Positions 34,740 through 45,361 of a stretch of 64,000 nucleotides of DNA are shown piece after piece. Position 1 is the first letter of the stretch; each line of letters starts with the position of its first letter. The stretch lies in NCBI RefSeq assembly GCF_003711515.1, contig NW_021167081.1:2908483-2972482 (forward strand), read 5' to 3'. Position numbers and translations under genes: made by a program. The notes below the pieces were generated by a model. The model did not search any database and was not told where the DNA came from. It saw only the letters and a list, made by a program, of their open reading frames with translations. Source of the DNA: Sodiomyces alkalinus F11 (taxonomy: Eukaryota; Ascomycota; Sordariomycetes; Glomerellales; Plectosphaerellaceae).

Positions 34740-36000
34740 AACACCCCATTAAGTAAGTAACTTAGTTTCTAGGTTAGGGTCGCTTTTATAGTCAGCTTCC
34801 TCCGGGCCGTACTTCTCGGAAACCCGGCTCTAGATATAAGCCCCTTTAGGGAGCGGAATAGTCTACTAAATAACTATTTCCTCCCGGTTAGGCACCTCCT
34901 TAGCCTTACGAATAATATTATAATACCCGTCCACGGTCTTCATATATCGAGCTAGGAGTACTAGGATAAGTTTAAGTAAGCTATTATAAGCTTTAAAAGT
35001 CTGACCGCTATAAGCCTAGCGTATTTAGTAAGCGATTTCGTGGCCTATAACGGTTATATTTACTAGGAAAATACCGGTCTAAGGCGAGTAGATCGGGTAC
35101 TATTTATCGTTATATAAGGACTAAGGTAGTACTAAGTTATCCTTAGGGAGGGGATTATAGTATTTAAAGCCGGGGTAATTACTATTAGGCTAGTTAATCT
35201 TATACTTAGCCTACTAGAACTCCTTATAAAGGCAATTATCCAGGAACGTGTAAGTAGACTTATAGAATAAATAGTTAGCGTGGTCGGGGAAGCCTGGATT
35301 CTATAGTAGGGAAACGCACTTATAGAATAGGTATATAATCTTATTATCAACCCGATCTATTATAGCTATCTAGTATTCTTCGTAGTAGTAGCAGGGCACC
35401 TTATTACCTACGCTATATACCTATACGATAAGTGCTTTTGCGGTATAAGGCCTTACCACGATCTTTATAATATACTCTCTCTAAGGATCTATAAGGTCCT
35501 TAGCTATAAAGATACGATAACGGAATAAAGACGTCTTAAAGAAGTCGTGTATCTTCTTAAATAAAGACTATTCTATATCTCGGTTAGTAATAAGGTATCC
35601 TAAAACCGGTTTATAACGGTAAGCCGGGTATCTAAATTAACGACCGAAGATAGGAGGTTAAGCTTAACGTATAAAACGCCGCCCTTATTAGCCACTTCGA
35701 ACTAACTGATATAGGTATTAACCTTAGCACTAAAGTCAGTATCCCCTAATTAGGGTAACTATAAGAAACAGGGAAGCAAAACTTATAGTTATATCTATAG
35801 GCATTACCTAAATGTTATACTTATTAGGAGTACCCTTTATTAGACACGTTTTAGGCTAAAACCACGGAATAGGCTTAACGCACTCTTACCTCCTAATAGC
35901 CTTCTTACGTTTATACGGCTCTGCCTTATTTAATATTCTAATTATACACTTAGAGGCTATAGTATATATTTAAGAAGTTAAGAACTTATAGTGCTATCTA
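34740..36000 (-). pseudogene. Antisense Cys-containing accessory frame in gypsy-2
   Basis: A coherent minus-strand reading of about 400 codons. It includes SKCIIRILNKAEPYKRKKAI, PCYYYEEY, YLFYKCVSLLQNPGFPDHAN, NCLYKEF, YYNPLPKDNLVLPQSLYND, VNITVIGHEIAY and, at the C-terminal end, KAKEVPNREEIVIQQTIPLP and GAYIQSRVSEKYGPEEADYK. Many Tyr residues next to surviving Cys suggest a former Cys-rich (zinc-binding) region. Opposite orientation to gag-pol and position between pol and the 3' LTR recall the antisense frame of gypsy-1, though I see no direct sequence match. Family not recognised. Confidence 0.5.
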
Positions 36001-36204
36001 AGAGATATCTAAAAAAGTGACGAAATTACTTAAAAAAAGAAAAACGAGGAGCCGGGACCCTACGACTTTCATATTTAAGAGACTAGTAAGTAAAGGTATT
36101 AGCGGCACGGCTTATAGCTTCTATAAGTTAAAGGAAGCGTTATTAACGAAGTAATCACGACTATTTAACCTACCTTTATAGCCATTTATAGCTACCTCCT
36201 TTTA

Positions 36205-36370
36205 TTTCCCTTTATTATAGAATCACGACTCCGCCCACTACCTAATAAATAAAAAGCCTTATCCGATATTTACTAGCTAATTATAGTAAGCGCTAAAGCT
36301 AGTTAGCTAATTATAGTAAGCGTTTGTAATATCGATTTCCTAATTTAGCACTCTTTTTTCCGATTTACGA
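36205..36370 (+). repeat. Copy of the 23950-24090 repeat, with a 30-bp internal duplication
   Basis: Same ATTATAGAATCACGACT start and TAATTTAGCAC...CCGAT end as 23950-24090. It contains TAGCTAATTATAGTAAGCG twice (about 36274 and 36304, period 30). It separates the minus-strand frame from the plus-strand accessory frame and could mark an insertion boundary. Confidence 0.6.
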
Positions 36371-36639
36371 AGACTATCTTTATTATAACCTAGGAAATAA
36401 CCTCCTTTAACGACTAAAAGACCGTTCGGGCTATAGTTATAAGCTAAGGACTCTTACTTTAAGGAGAGAACCTTTAAGAGATATCCTCGGAGGATAAATA
36501 GAACCCTCCTCGGCCTTAGTCCTAATCTTCCCCTTCGATATATCCTTATAAACTCAGGTTTACCTATTCTCCCCTATTTCTATTTCTATCCCTCTAAGTT
36601 TTCCTAATACTTCTCCCTCGTCTCTTTTTCTTTGTTCTT

Positions 36640-38580
36640 TATAAGAAATCATTACTAAAGAGCCTGATTAGGGTAATATAAGTAACCGTAAACGCTAGAA
36701 CCCGTAAGCATTAACGCTATAGCCGCTAATAACTTAGTAAACTACTAGGTCACCGCCCCTAATGGCTTAGACCTAAATAAGAACGTTTAACCTAAAGGAT
36801 AAACCGCTATTAAACTAAGTACTAGGCCTTATAAGAAGTATAACCCTAAGAAGAGTAGATAGGTATTCCTAGTAAGTAGTTTACCATACCGCCTTTTTAA
36901 GGCCGTAGATAACGATACCCCTTACACTGGGTTTAGAGCTATCTTAAAGGAAGGCTAGTAGATAGTCTAAGGACTCCTAAGCTAGAATAAGAATAACGGG
37001 CTAGACGTAGAGATCGTAGGACTAGCCGCGTTATAGTCCCCTCTAATAATCTCGTATAGCGAGTACTACCTTAAAGTATATTCTATTTTAATATTAGCTT
37101 ACGGACTACGTAAAGATAATAACGCTAATAGGTAGTAAGAGAAGGGCGCTATAAAAGAGGTAGTAAGTACGGTGGTTAGCTATAGGTAAGGAGATTTAAG
37201 GCCTACGGTATTCCTTAATACGATTCCGTGCTAGGGAATAAATACTAAGGGTAAGGCGGAGTTCATAACTCTCTCCGATAAGGCACGGTAATATACTATA
37301 ACTAGCCGCTTTATCCCTATCATCTACAACGTTAACGGTAACTATTTCGTTAGCCTAATTATCCATTAGGCGACTTAGATTATATATAGGTATAATAGTA
37401 TATAGTCTAATAATACAGGTACATAACGCCTCCTCGAAGTCGCCCGTCTTACGATATAGTAGATAATTTCTATTAGAGCTACTAAGGAAGCCGTTAATAG
37501 TATAGCTAAGAAGTTCTATATTATCCCTAGCCCTATATAGCTAGACGGCTACTTATAGAGTCCTTTTATTATAGAATAGATTAAAGCTTTAGTCTAAAAA
37601 GGATACCTATTCCCTTAGGGCTCTAAGATTTATAGATTTACTTAAGGTTATTACGGGAATAATATAAGGGAATATACTCGGTATATTAAAAAAGACTAGG
37701 TGATTTATATTAGTAAACTCTTCGGCTTCGGTCACTATATAGACCTAACTATAAAGCCCGCGATACCGCCTCTTAAGGCCCCTAAAACGATTAGATTCTA
37801 GCCTATTAATAAGACTAAGAAGTGGACACCGGTTAACCCGCCTAAGGGTCCTAAGACTCCTAAGACGCCTAAAGTCGAAAAGGAGTCTATTAACCTTATT
37901 AGTTCCCCTAATCCCGAGGTTATAGATCTTATTAATACATTAGCCTAGAGTTTCTAGGACCGCCTAGTATTATCCGATAGTAATAGTAACGTCGATAACG
38001 CAGGTCTTAGTAGCCTTAAGCTCTAGACGCTAAGGGGTAAAAAAGCCGTGAAGTAAACGCTACTAGCCGTTAAGAAAACGCCGCCCCCGAAAATACCTAA
38101 AACGCCTAAGATTCCTAAGGCGGCGCCTAAGCCTATTATCGTCTTAAAGAAGAGGAGCTATAATATCTCAGATAAATAGCAAAAGGAGGTAAAGTACTAG
38201 GCTAAGGGTATAGAGATATCTTATTACCTACTTTACTATAGACTCATAGATATACGGCCTCTAGCTAAGCGTGTTAGTCCTATTAGGCTAAGTCTATACA
38301 CGAAGGAAAAATAGATTTAGTCCTTTAATAACATATACTAAGTAGGCCTCTATAACGTAGTGGCTAATAGCGCGCTATATCTACTACTGCCTGAGGCTAT
38401 ACCTGAGGAAGGATAGCGTTAATATAACACGGGGATTAAGTAGGAGGCGGATAAAGCTACCGCTAACTAAAAGGCTAGGAAGGCTAGTAAGCCTAACTAT
38501 ATAGTTAGAGAGAGAACTTTACGAAAGCGTAAGTAAAGGTATATATAGAGGATTAGACGGGTAACGTCTTAAGGAAGTGG
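36640..38580 (+). pseudogene. Long accessory frame of gypsy-2 (unknown protein, ~640 codons)
   Basis: Plus-strand reading from about 36640 to 38580 with relatively few stops, nearly all at likely Gln/Trp codons. The N-terminal two thirds look globular (PNGLDLNKNVQPKGQTAIKL, SSLPYRLFKAVDNDTPYTGF, ISYSEYYLKVYSILILAYGL, YGNNIREYTRYIKKDQVIYI). The C-terminal third is a Lys/Pro-rich tail of repeated PKTPK/PKIPK units (about 37760-38170) ending in basic residues (RKASKPN, RTLRKRK). It occupies the position where envelope-like or other extra genes sit in some gypsy elements, but no signal peptide or membrane segment is evident. Family not recognised. Confidence 0.5.
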
Positions 38581-38779
38581 CTGATAAAGATAGTAAGGGA
38601 ACGGTATATACGGAGGAACTAGAACTAAGAGGATCCCTGACTTAGTATATATAGAGGACGGGGTGATTAGAGAAATAAGGATATATAATAGCTCTTTACT
38701 TAGTTTATTTACTTATATCTACTTATTTTTAGGAGTTATCTACGCTATAAAGGCGTAAAAAAGACAACTAGGGCCGTAT
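38581..38779 (+). other. Gypsy-2 3' untranslated stretch
   Basis: No coding reading. A purine-rich AAAAAAGACAACTAGGG precedes the 3' LTR and may be a degraded polypurine tract. Confidence 0.4.
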
Positions 38780-39137
38780 TATAACCGCGCAGATACGGTA
38801 TTAGTATAATATCGGTAGCCGGGTATATAACCCCCCTTTTTAAGGTACGGGATCCGCCTCCTATATATATATTAAGGACAGGCTCTAGATATCCCTATCG
38901 AGGGACGATTATTTAATTATTATCCTCTTTTATAGTTACTTATTCTACGTTTAAGGTATCCTTCTAGTTCGACTTATATTACCCTGATTAGAATAGTGAC
39001 TACCGATCTACTTCTTCGCTAAAGGTTATAGCGGTGTTGGTTATATTTTGGTTATGCATCGTGGTTTTACTAGACTAACCTCTTTATCTAATCTTTGTCT
39101 TGACGATCTGGTGCCATTACGTCTTTATCCAGTTACA
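38780..39137 (+). repeat. Gypsy-2 3' LTR
   Basis: 358 bp, starting TATAACCGCGCAGATACGG and ending AGTTACA. It has the same length as the 5' LTR. Its last part (39035-39137) keeps TG/CA bases lost in the 5' copy. Confidence 0.9.
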
Positions 39138-39324
39138 ATATCTGTAAGAGTCTCCTATGCCCTTAATTTAGGTGGTGCAGACTCTGTTATGGGTACTATA
39201 TTATTTGGATGCTATCCGTTCTTTTCCGGTATCCGCCCCTATTATATCCGAAGCCCTTAGTTATAGCGTGGATCCCCCCTGGATTCCCTATAGACCACGT
39301 CGTGGTCCGTATACCTATACGACA
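39138..39324 (-). repeat. Copia-A left (3') LTR, inner part
   Basis: Continuation of the LTR broken at 24343, starting with the duplicated ATAT and ending ATACGACA. It shares with the copia-B left LTR the CACACGGACC-type insertion near its outer end and the absence of the GGACCTCGGGCATC block that the two right LTRs have. Confidence 0.88.
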
Positions 39325-39479
39325 CACCCCCTTAGTTAAGGTGGGTCCTCTTAGGTTAACTGACTAATTAGAGGCCTCCGTCTAAACTAAACGCTCTTAA
39401 CTTTTCTATCGTAGAATTAATAGTTAAGGGAAAACTCCCTTATAAAAGGGATGTAAATCCGCCCTATTTAACTGTTTAA

Positions 39480-42400
39480 ATTAAATCTATCCTAGTTAGT
39501 TCCTCGATCCTGAGTAGCCGGATCTGCTTAATTGGATTTATATCTATCGGATCTGCTACGCCCTTAGGGGCCCTCGTCGTCGCTACGGCTTTAGCGCGGT
39601 TAATCTCTTCGTGCAGTTATTTTAACTACTTAATACGATCCTTTTAATTCGTTAAATTAAGCTATTACTATAGTCTTTTAATCCCTGCCTCCGGTAGTGC
39701 CTTCGTTAACCCGTCCGCCATTATATCCTTTGTGTTAATATACGTGACCTTAAAGAGGCCTTATTATACTAACTGGCGCGCTTACTAGTTATAAATATCG
39801 ATATACCGTAGACTTATTCGTAGGCGTTATACCTTCTTATTAACGAGCTTAATAGTCTACTAATTATCGTAGTATAGCTATAGTTATTATTAATCTAACC
39901 GAAGCTTTAGATCCCTTAATATCCGACTAACGAATAATATCTCCTTAGCGGCCTTTATAAGAGCGAGTAGTTCTAACTCTATTAACGACGTCGTAACTAT
40001 TGGTTACTTACCCGCCTTTTAGTTAATAGTGACGCCGAAGAGCTTTATCGCGTATCCTTAGCAGCTTTTACGGTCTGGATTATCCCCGAAGGACGCGTTA
40101 TTTACGGTTTGGAAGAGTCTATCCCCACCGAATTCTAGGTAGTAATGCCGTATATAGTATAAGAATAGCAGCACTTATTAAGCCCTTTTAAGATGGTTAG
40201 AGGAGGGGTTAACGTTATATTAGGAAAGCTTCGAATAGGCGAACGAGATATCGGGTCTTATCACGATAGCGGTATATAGGATAGAACCGATTATACCCTA
40301 ATACTAATAGACCTCGGGAATTAACACGCGTATACCATCGCGTGGTATTAACGGCTCTATAGATAATAGGACCTTTAGTGGTTTTCGGTAGAGGATATCT
40401 ATATAGTATTTAACCGCGATCTTATCCACGTAGGAGGATTATAATAGCTATAACCTACGGCTGGCTCTATCCCTTAGGACCTTAATTCCTAGGAACTAAC
40501 GGATTTCTTAGCCTCTTAATAACCTATAGCTTCGCTTAAGGGCGGCCTTAAGGTCGTCGGCGTTAGTTTTACGGTCTCTATAGTATATAAGTCCGATATC
40601 GTCGACGTAGAAGAATAGGATTAAACCGTCGCGGAGTATAATATAGGGGTTATTAGGCACGGCCGTGAATCCTATCTTTTATAGCGTGCCGCTAAATTCG
40701 TTCTACTATAATAGTAGCGATACCCATAAACCGAAAACGGCTTTCCGTAGTAGTAGTACCTTACCTGGTACTTCGTAGCCTTACAGTATCTTTATAAACA
40801 CTTTCTCTTTAAGGCTAGCGTTAACGAACGCGTTAATAGCATTAAACTGCCTTATTTCTAGGTTAAATCGGGCGGTGATCGTTATTAGTATACGAAAGGA
40901 CTGTGAGGCTAACGTGGCGGCGTAGTTATCTTTAGTTTCTAACCGTTTTCATTAATCCCCTTATACTATAAGGCGTGCCTTATAGTTAAGGAGGGTGCCC
41001 TCGTTATTGAATTTATAGGTATATACCTATCTATAGGCGAGGACTTACTACTTATTAGCCTGATTACTACCTACCTCCTATTAGTAGCCTATCTATCGGT
41101 AACCGTTAAGGTACTCCCCCTTGGCCTATAACCACCGCTCCCGTAACGGGTAAAGGTATATATCGCGGTAGTAGTTTAGCGGAGGCGGGATATCCTCGCG
41201 GGTTAGACGTGATAGCCGCTTGGAGGCGTTAAATGGAGAGGGATCTATAGTACCGATATCGCCGTTATTAATAGCTTACTTCCTCGCGTGTATGGGGTTA
41301 TAAGTCCTTCCGGCGTTAAAGAATGCCTTCTAGGCGTTATTATTCTATACCTTCTTAGTCGTGTAGAGGCTTACGATAGATAGGCACGTGGGTAATAGGC
41401 ACCCCTTAGAGGTATCCGCGGCTGCCTATTAGTAGTTATCGTCTTCTTCCACCTTAACGCCCCTGACCACCGCTAACGCTATAAGGAACGCGCGCGCAGG
41501 ATCTTTAAGGGATATTAGAGGCGTGGGAAACGGTTTAAACCTTATAGTGGTAAACCGCGGAGTATCCGTAATAGTATCGGTATCTATAGTAATAGCGGTA
41601 GCCTCTCCCGTAGTAACAGCGGTAGCGTTTTCCTCGCCTATAGTAATAGCGGTGGTATTAGAGTCTTCTAACTCGAGATCTAATACGCTTACGGCTATAC
41701 CCCTTAATAGCAGTCTATTCGCGGTCCTGATATTATTAGATTAGGTGATACGGATGGATTATTGGTATTTCCTGATTTCCTCAGCGGAAGCTATAGCTTA
41801 TAGCTTTTTAATCCTGCCGTTAAAAGTCTTCTCTTCGTTAAAGATTATATCTTTTATAGTAATAAGATCCGTTAGGTATAGTAGCTATACGCGGAAGCTA
41901 TTTAAGGAATAGTATCTAACGTGATAACCGATCTATACCTTCGGTTTTAGCCTTTATAGGCGGTTCCTTTTAGCTTAGGTATCGCGCGTTTTTATAAAGG
42001 CTTTATAGCCGTATACTTATAGGTGCGTATGGTTAGGTTAATGGCCGCGTAGGCCTTTATATAGCGTTCGCTAGTCGTCAATATATCGTAGCGTCCTATT
42101 ATATAGATATAGAGTAGTCTTAAAGATCATAGGCTACATAGATATAGGCAGATTAGCTCTAATTCTTATAGCCTTCGCCCTTCTCTTAATAATACCTTTA
42201 ATCCGTTCTATAACACCGTTTTAATCCTATAAGTATAGTGCCGACGGCTAGCCCTTTACCCCTTAGTAGCGAGGAAAGTAACGACTTCTAGGTACTAAAA
42301 TATCTTGGAATCGGCCCGTAGAACGCGTGGCCTAACGTCGAATTAGGTCTTAAGCAGGGTAAAAACGTCTTTTAACGCGTGTAGGATAAAGCCTTAGTGT

Positions 42401-44700
42401 CTCTTCTATAAGTAGTAATCCTACGTATAACCTATATACATGTCTATAACGAATATAATAGACTTATATAGGCCGCCTAGCGATTCCGACTCTTCTAGAT
42501 CGTGAAAATTAGTAGCTAGGGCCTCTCCGGGCTTTAACGGGTAAAAGGATAGTATCCGCCGGATCTACGTAGGTACTTACGACTACCTATACGCGTTATA
42601 GCCCGATATACGTGGTCCCTTTATCTTTACCCCCTAAGTGGCGTTAACGATCTTCGCGAGAACATCGGTACCGTAATAGCCAAGGTGTTTATACTACCGT
42701 TATACTATAGTCTTCTACGGTTACCGCGGTTATCGTGATCTTCTATACGGGTTATCACGGGGGTGTCTTACTAAGACCGCGAACGCGGTGGCGGCTATAG
42801 CTTCCGCGCGCTTAATTATATACTGGCCGTGGATATCTAGTAGCTTATAGATAGGCCGGGTATCGGCGGAGCTAATAATAGTAATATTTACGGTATCCTA
42901 GCGGTAACCTTATAGGTATAGCTGGCGTTCCGAGACGATATTAGTGATAAATTTCTTATAGTATACGATATCACGGAGGCGTAGCAGTCTTTTTATACCC
43001 GACGGTGATTATACACGTAGCTTAACGTCTCCGTATCCGAGGATAGAAGCCTTATAAGTACCTACCTAAAGGGATAAAGATAAAGTATCTATAGGTAGTC
43101 TAACGGCCGTAAAACGGCCTCGATTATTAAAGATATAGATTAACGATCCTAAGTCTAGGATCGCGTAGTATAATAGCGCTCTGGCTTAGTTAATACAAGA
43201 GGATACCTCTTATTTTTATTATAATCTTAATAGTATCGTCGTACGACGACGCGCTACCCCCTAGGTTAGGTAGGCTCTTAGTCCTATCGCGGTAACGGAT
43301 AAGTCTTTATAAACTATTATAGTAGTAGGCGTAGTATTATAGAATTAATATTCCTAGACTTCCTCTATCCTATTAGCGGTAGTAGCTATTACTTCCCGCC
43401 TTTTTTATATCGCGGTATCCACGCGGCTTTTAAAACTATAAATACGTATTTTCTTTTCTGCGACCTTTATAATATCTTCACGACTATACTAGGTATAAGG
43501 GCGTATATCCGGCCTTACGTACTAATAGGCGGCGGTAGTATAGGGGTTCTTATATATCTTATAAGGCCTTTTTATTATAGGAGGGATAGCCTTTACGGAC
43601 GTATCGCTACGAGGACGCTTTTTATTATCTTTATTATTAGTAGTATCCTTAGTATTAGGGAGGTTCCTGAGGGTCATAAAGGTGCCTCTCCCGACTCTAG
43701 GCTTTATAGCGCAGGATTATAGGCTTTTTATATTACTAAGAACCGCCCTTAAAGCCTTTACGAAGTTATTAATTATTAGCTTATTTTCCGTAATCTTATT
43801 ATAGTTATTTACTAGGTAGTTATTACTCTATTCCTAGGTAATAGATCTTATAGCTTTTAACGCGTCTTCTACCTAATAGTCCGCGCTTAATAGCTCTAAA
43901 ACGCCTATATATTGATAGTATATTATCGCTATATTCTAGCTTATAACCTAGCCGTCTATATTTTTAGGTATAGCGTTTACTGGCGTAGTATATCGTTAAT
44001 ATAGGGCTAAAGCTTCCTTATAGAGGTTTATAGGGGTTAGTCCTATATACGTGTATAGGAGAGTAATCTAAGCCTATAAGTTATTTACGGTATTATTCTA
44101 TAATTAAGCGAGGAGGCTATATAATATAGTATAGATAGTCCTTTCGATATAGGAGCGTACCTTATTAAATTTCTTCTACTATATATTATAGTCTGCCTTT
44201 TCCTCGCGGTATACGCGGTAATCTTATAAGTAGTGTGTACGCCCCTTTTCGGAGAGGTTATTAATAGACGTAGGCGTCCTGGTTAGTAGTTCTTTTATTA
44301 CGGCCGTAGCCTTCCGGCGAGCGGCCGTCTTCCTTTTACCGGCGGCCGTGGCCGTTATAATACTAGCCGTGGTAGCCGTGGCTATAGCGTCCGTGGCGTT
44401 TATAGCCTTATCGCCCTTTAGTATAATAGTGGAGGACGGAGTTACCGTAATAGTAGAAGATAGGGTGGCTATAGCCTCCTCCGTATCGGGGTTTATAGCA
44501 AGGGCTTTATATTTACGGATATTAGGTAGTATAGGTATAGGGAGGAGATAAGCGTTAGCCTCCTTATCACTTAGCTTTAGATTAAGGTAGTTATCTTAGT
44601 AGGAGGTAGATATACTATATACGGCGCGCTCCTAGACTACCTAATCCCTTTAGTTAATAAGGGTAGTAACGGCCGCCTTTTGTTTAGCATTAAATACGTT
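39480..44700 (-). pseudogene. Copia-A gag-pol remnant
   Basis: Single-polyprotein layout read right to left. gag is at about 44700-43500, starting with an Ala/Thr-rich segment whose antisense gives the open frame at 44348-44551. Protease/GAG-pre-integrase is about 43350-42750, integrase about 42700-42050, a low-complexity linker about 41760-41520, RT about 41150-40230 and RNase H about 40150-39600. The RT box at 40595-40609 is intact (FFYVDDIGLIYYRD), unlike copia-B. The tail ends in a basic/Pro-Ile-Arg rich segment (about 39600-39480) that keeps CA/TG. Stops from RIP throughout. Confidence 0.8.
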
Positions 44701-44884
44701 AGAATATAGCTTTACTAGTCTATTATTTATCGGTTAGTTAATTAATAGGTAGGTTAATTAACTTTTTAATTGCCTTAATTAGGTTAATAGTAGTTATTTA
44801 AGAGTGCTTATATAAACGTGATTACTTTTTAGTAGTAGAATATAGGTAGCCTTATTAATATCTATCGTTTAGACGTTATAAACC

Positions 44885-44895
44885 GGGCTTATAAC
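44885..44895 (-). promoter_or_regulatory. Copia-A primer-binding site (initiator-tRNA half-molecule type)
   Basis: On the minus strand GTTATAAGCCC directly follows the 5' LTR with no gap. It is the complement of GGGCTCATAAC, the anticodon-loop segment of initiator tRNA-Met, with one RIP-type change. Drosophila copia is known to prime from such a half-tRNA. The same 11-mer occurs in copia-B and copia-C. Confidence 0.75.
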
Positions 44896-45170
44896 TATCG
44901 CACGTAAAATAGACACTTATATAATTCACTTAATAGAGCAGAAATCTCGTGTGTATATAATATATTAAGTTACATCCTTGTATTTCCCTTATACCCTTAA
45001 TTTAGGTGGTGAAGACTCTATTATGGGTACTATGTTATTTGGATCCTATCCGGTCTTTTCCGGTATCCGCCCCTGTTATATCCTGATGCCCGAGGTCCGA
45101 AGCCCTTAGTCAGGGAGTGGATCCCCCCTGGATCCCCTATGGACCACGTCGTGGTCCTGCCCATGCGATA
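44896..45170 (-). repeat. Copia-A right (5') LTR
   Basis: 275 bp starting TATCGCACGT on the plus strand and ending CATGCGATA. It has the long-variant features (CCTGATGCCCGAGGTCC block, GGCAGGACC outer end) shared with the copia-B right LTR. Its half nearest RRP46 is rich in CA/TG, which implies little RIP. Confidence 0.92.
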
Positions 45171-45361
45171 ACAATTCCGCGTACATTATTTATATTCTGA
45201 CAACAGTCATAATAGTACATAATTGCCTTAAGTAATTTTGACCTATTTTGTGACAATTTTGACTACGCTTTATCTGACAATTACCCTTACTTCTCCTTGT
45301 TCTTCGGACTGGCATTTTTTCACTCATAACCAACTGCGACCAAGGGACTGACTGCATAGCG
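45171..45361 (+). promoter_or_regulatory. RRP46 5' flank/promoter, squeezed to 191 bp
   Basis: RIP-free DNA between the copia-A 5' LTR and the RRP46 start. It contains an in-frame TAA at 45326-45328 and no ATG in frame before 45362. No clear TATA box is seen beyond the AT-rich ATTATTTATATTCTG at about 45186. The natural upstream region is cut off by the LTR, so transcription must start within this short piece or in the LTR. Confidence 0.5.

Larger units (their letters stand above)
24344..39137 (+). mobile_element. Gypsy-2: 14.8-kb Ty3/gypsy element inserted in the copia-A LTR
   Basis: Plus-strand LTR retrotransposon with two 358-bp LTRs (24344-24701 and 38780-39137) and a 4-bp flanking duplication ATAT (24340-24343 and 39138-39141, probably ACAT before RIP). 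Without the solo copia LTR inside it is still about 14.5 kb, unusually long. The 5' half holds a 29-bp tandem repeat, gag, protease, RT/RNase H and integrase (to about 33330). The 3' third holds a minus-strand frame and a long plus-strand accessory frame. All frames are RIP-degraded. The RT/integrase order fits Ty3/gypsy, but I could not see a chromodomain. Confidence 0.87.
39325..44895 (-). mobile_element. Copia-A: internal region of a minus-strand Ty1/copia element
   Basis: Internal part of a copia element whose LTRs are 24264-24343 plus 39138-39324 (3', left) and 44896-45170 (5', right). It is a reverse-orientation counterpart of copia-B over its whole length. The polypurine tract is the complement of CACCCCC at 39325-39331. 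The PBS abuts the right LTR. The order gag, protease, integrase, RT, RNase H (integrase before RT) is diagnostic of Ty1/copia. RIP-degraded. Confidence 0.88.
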
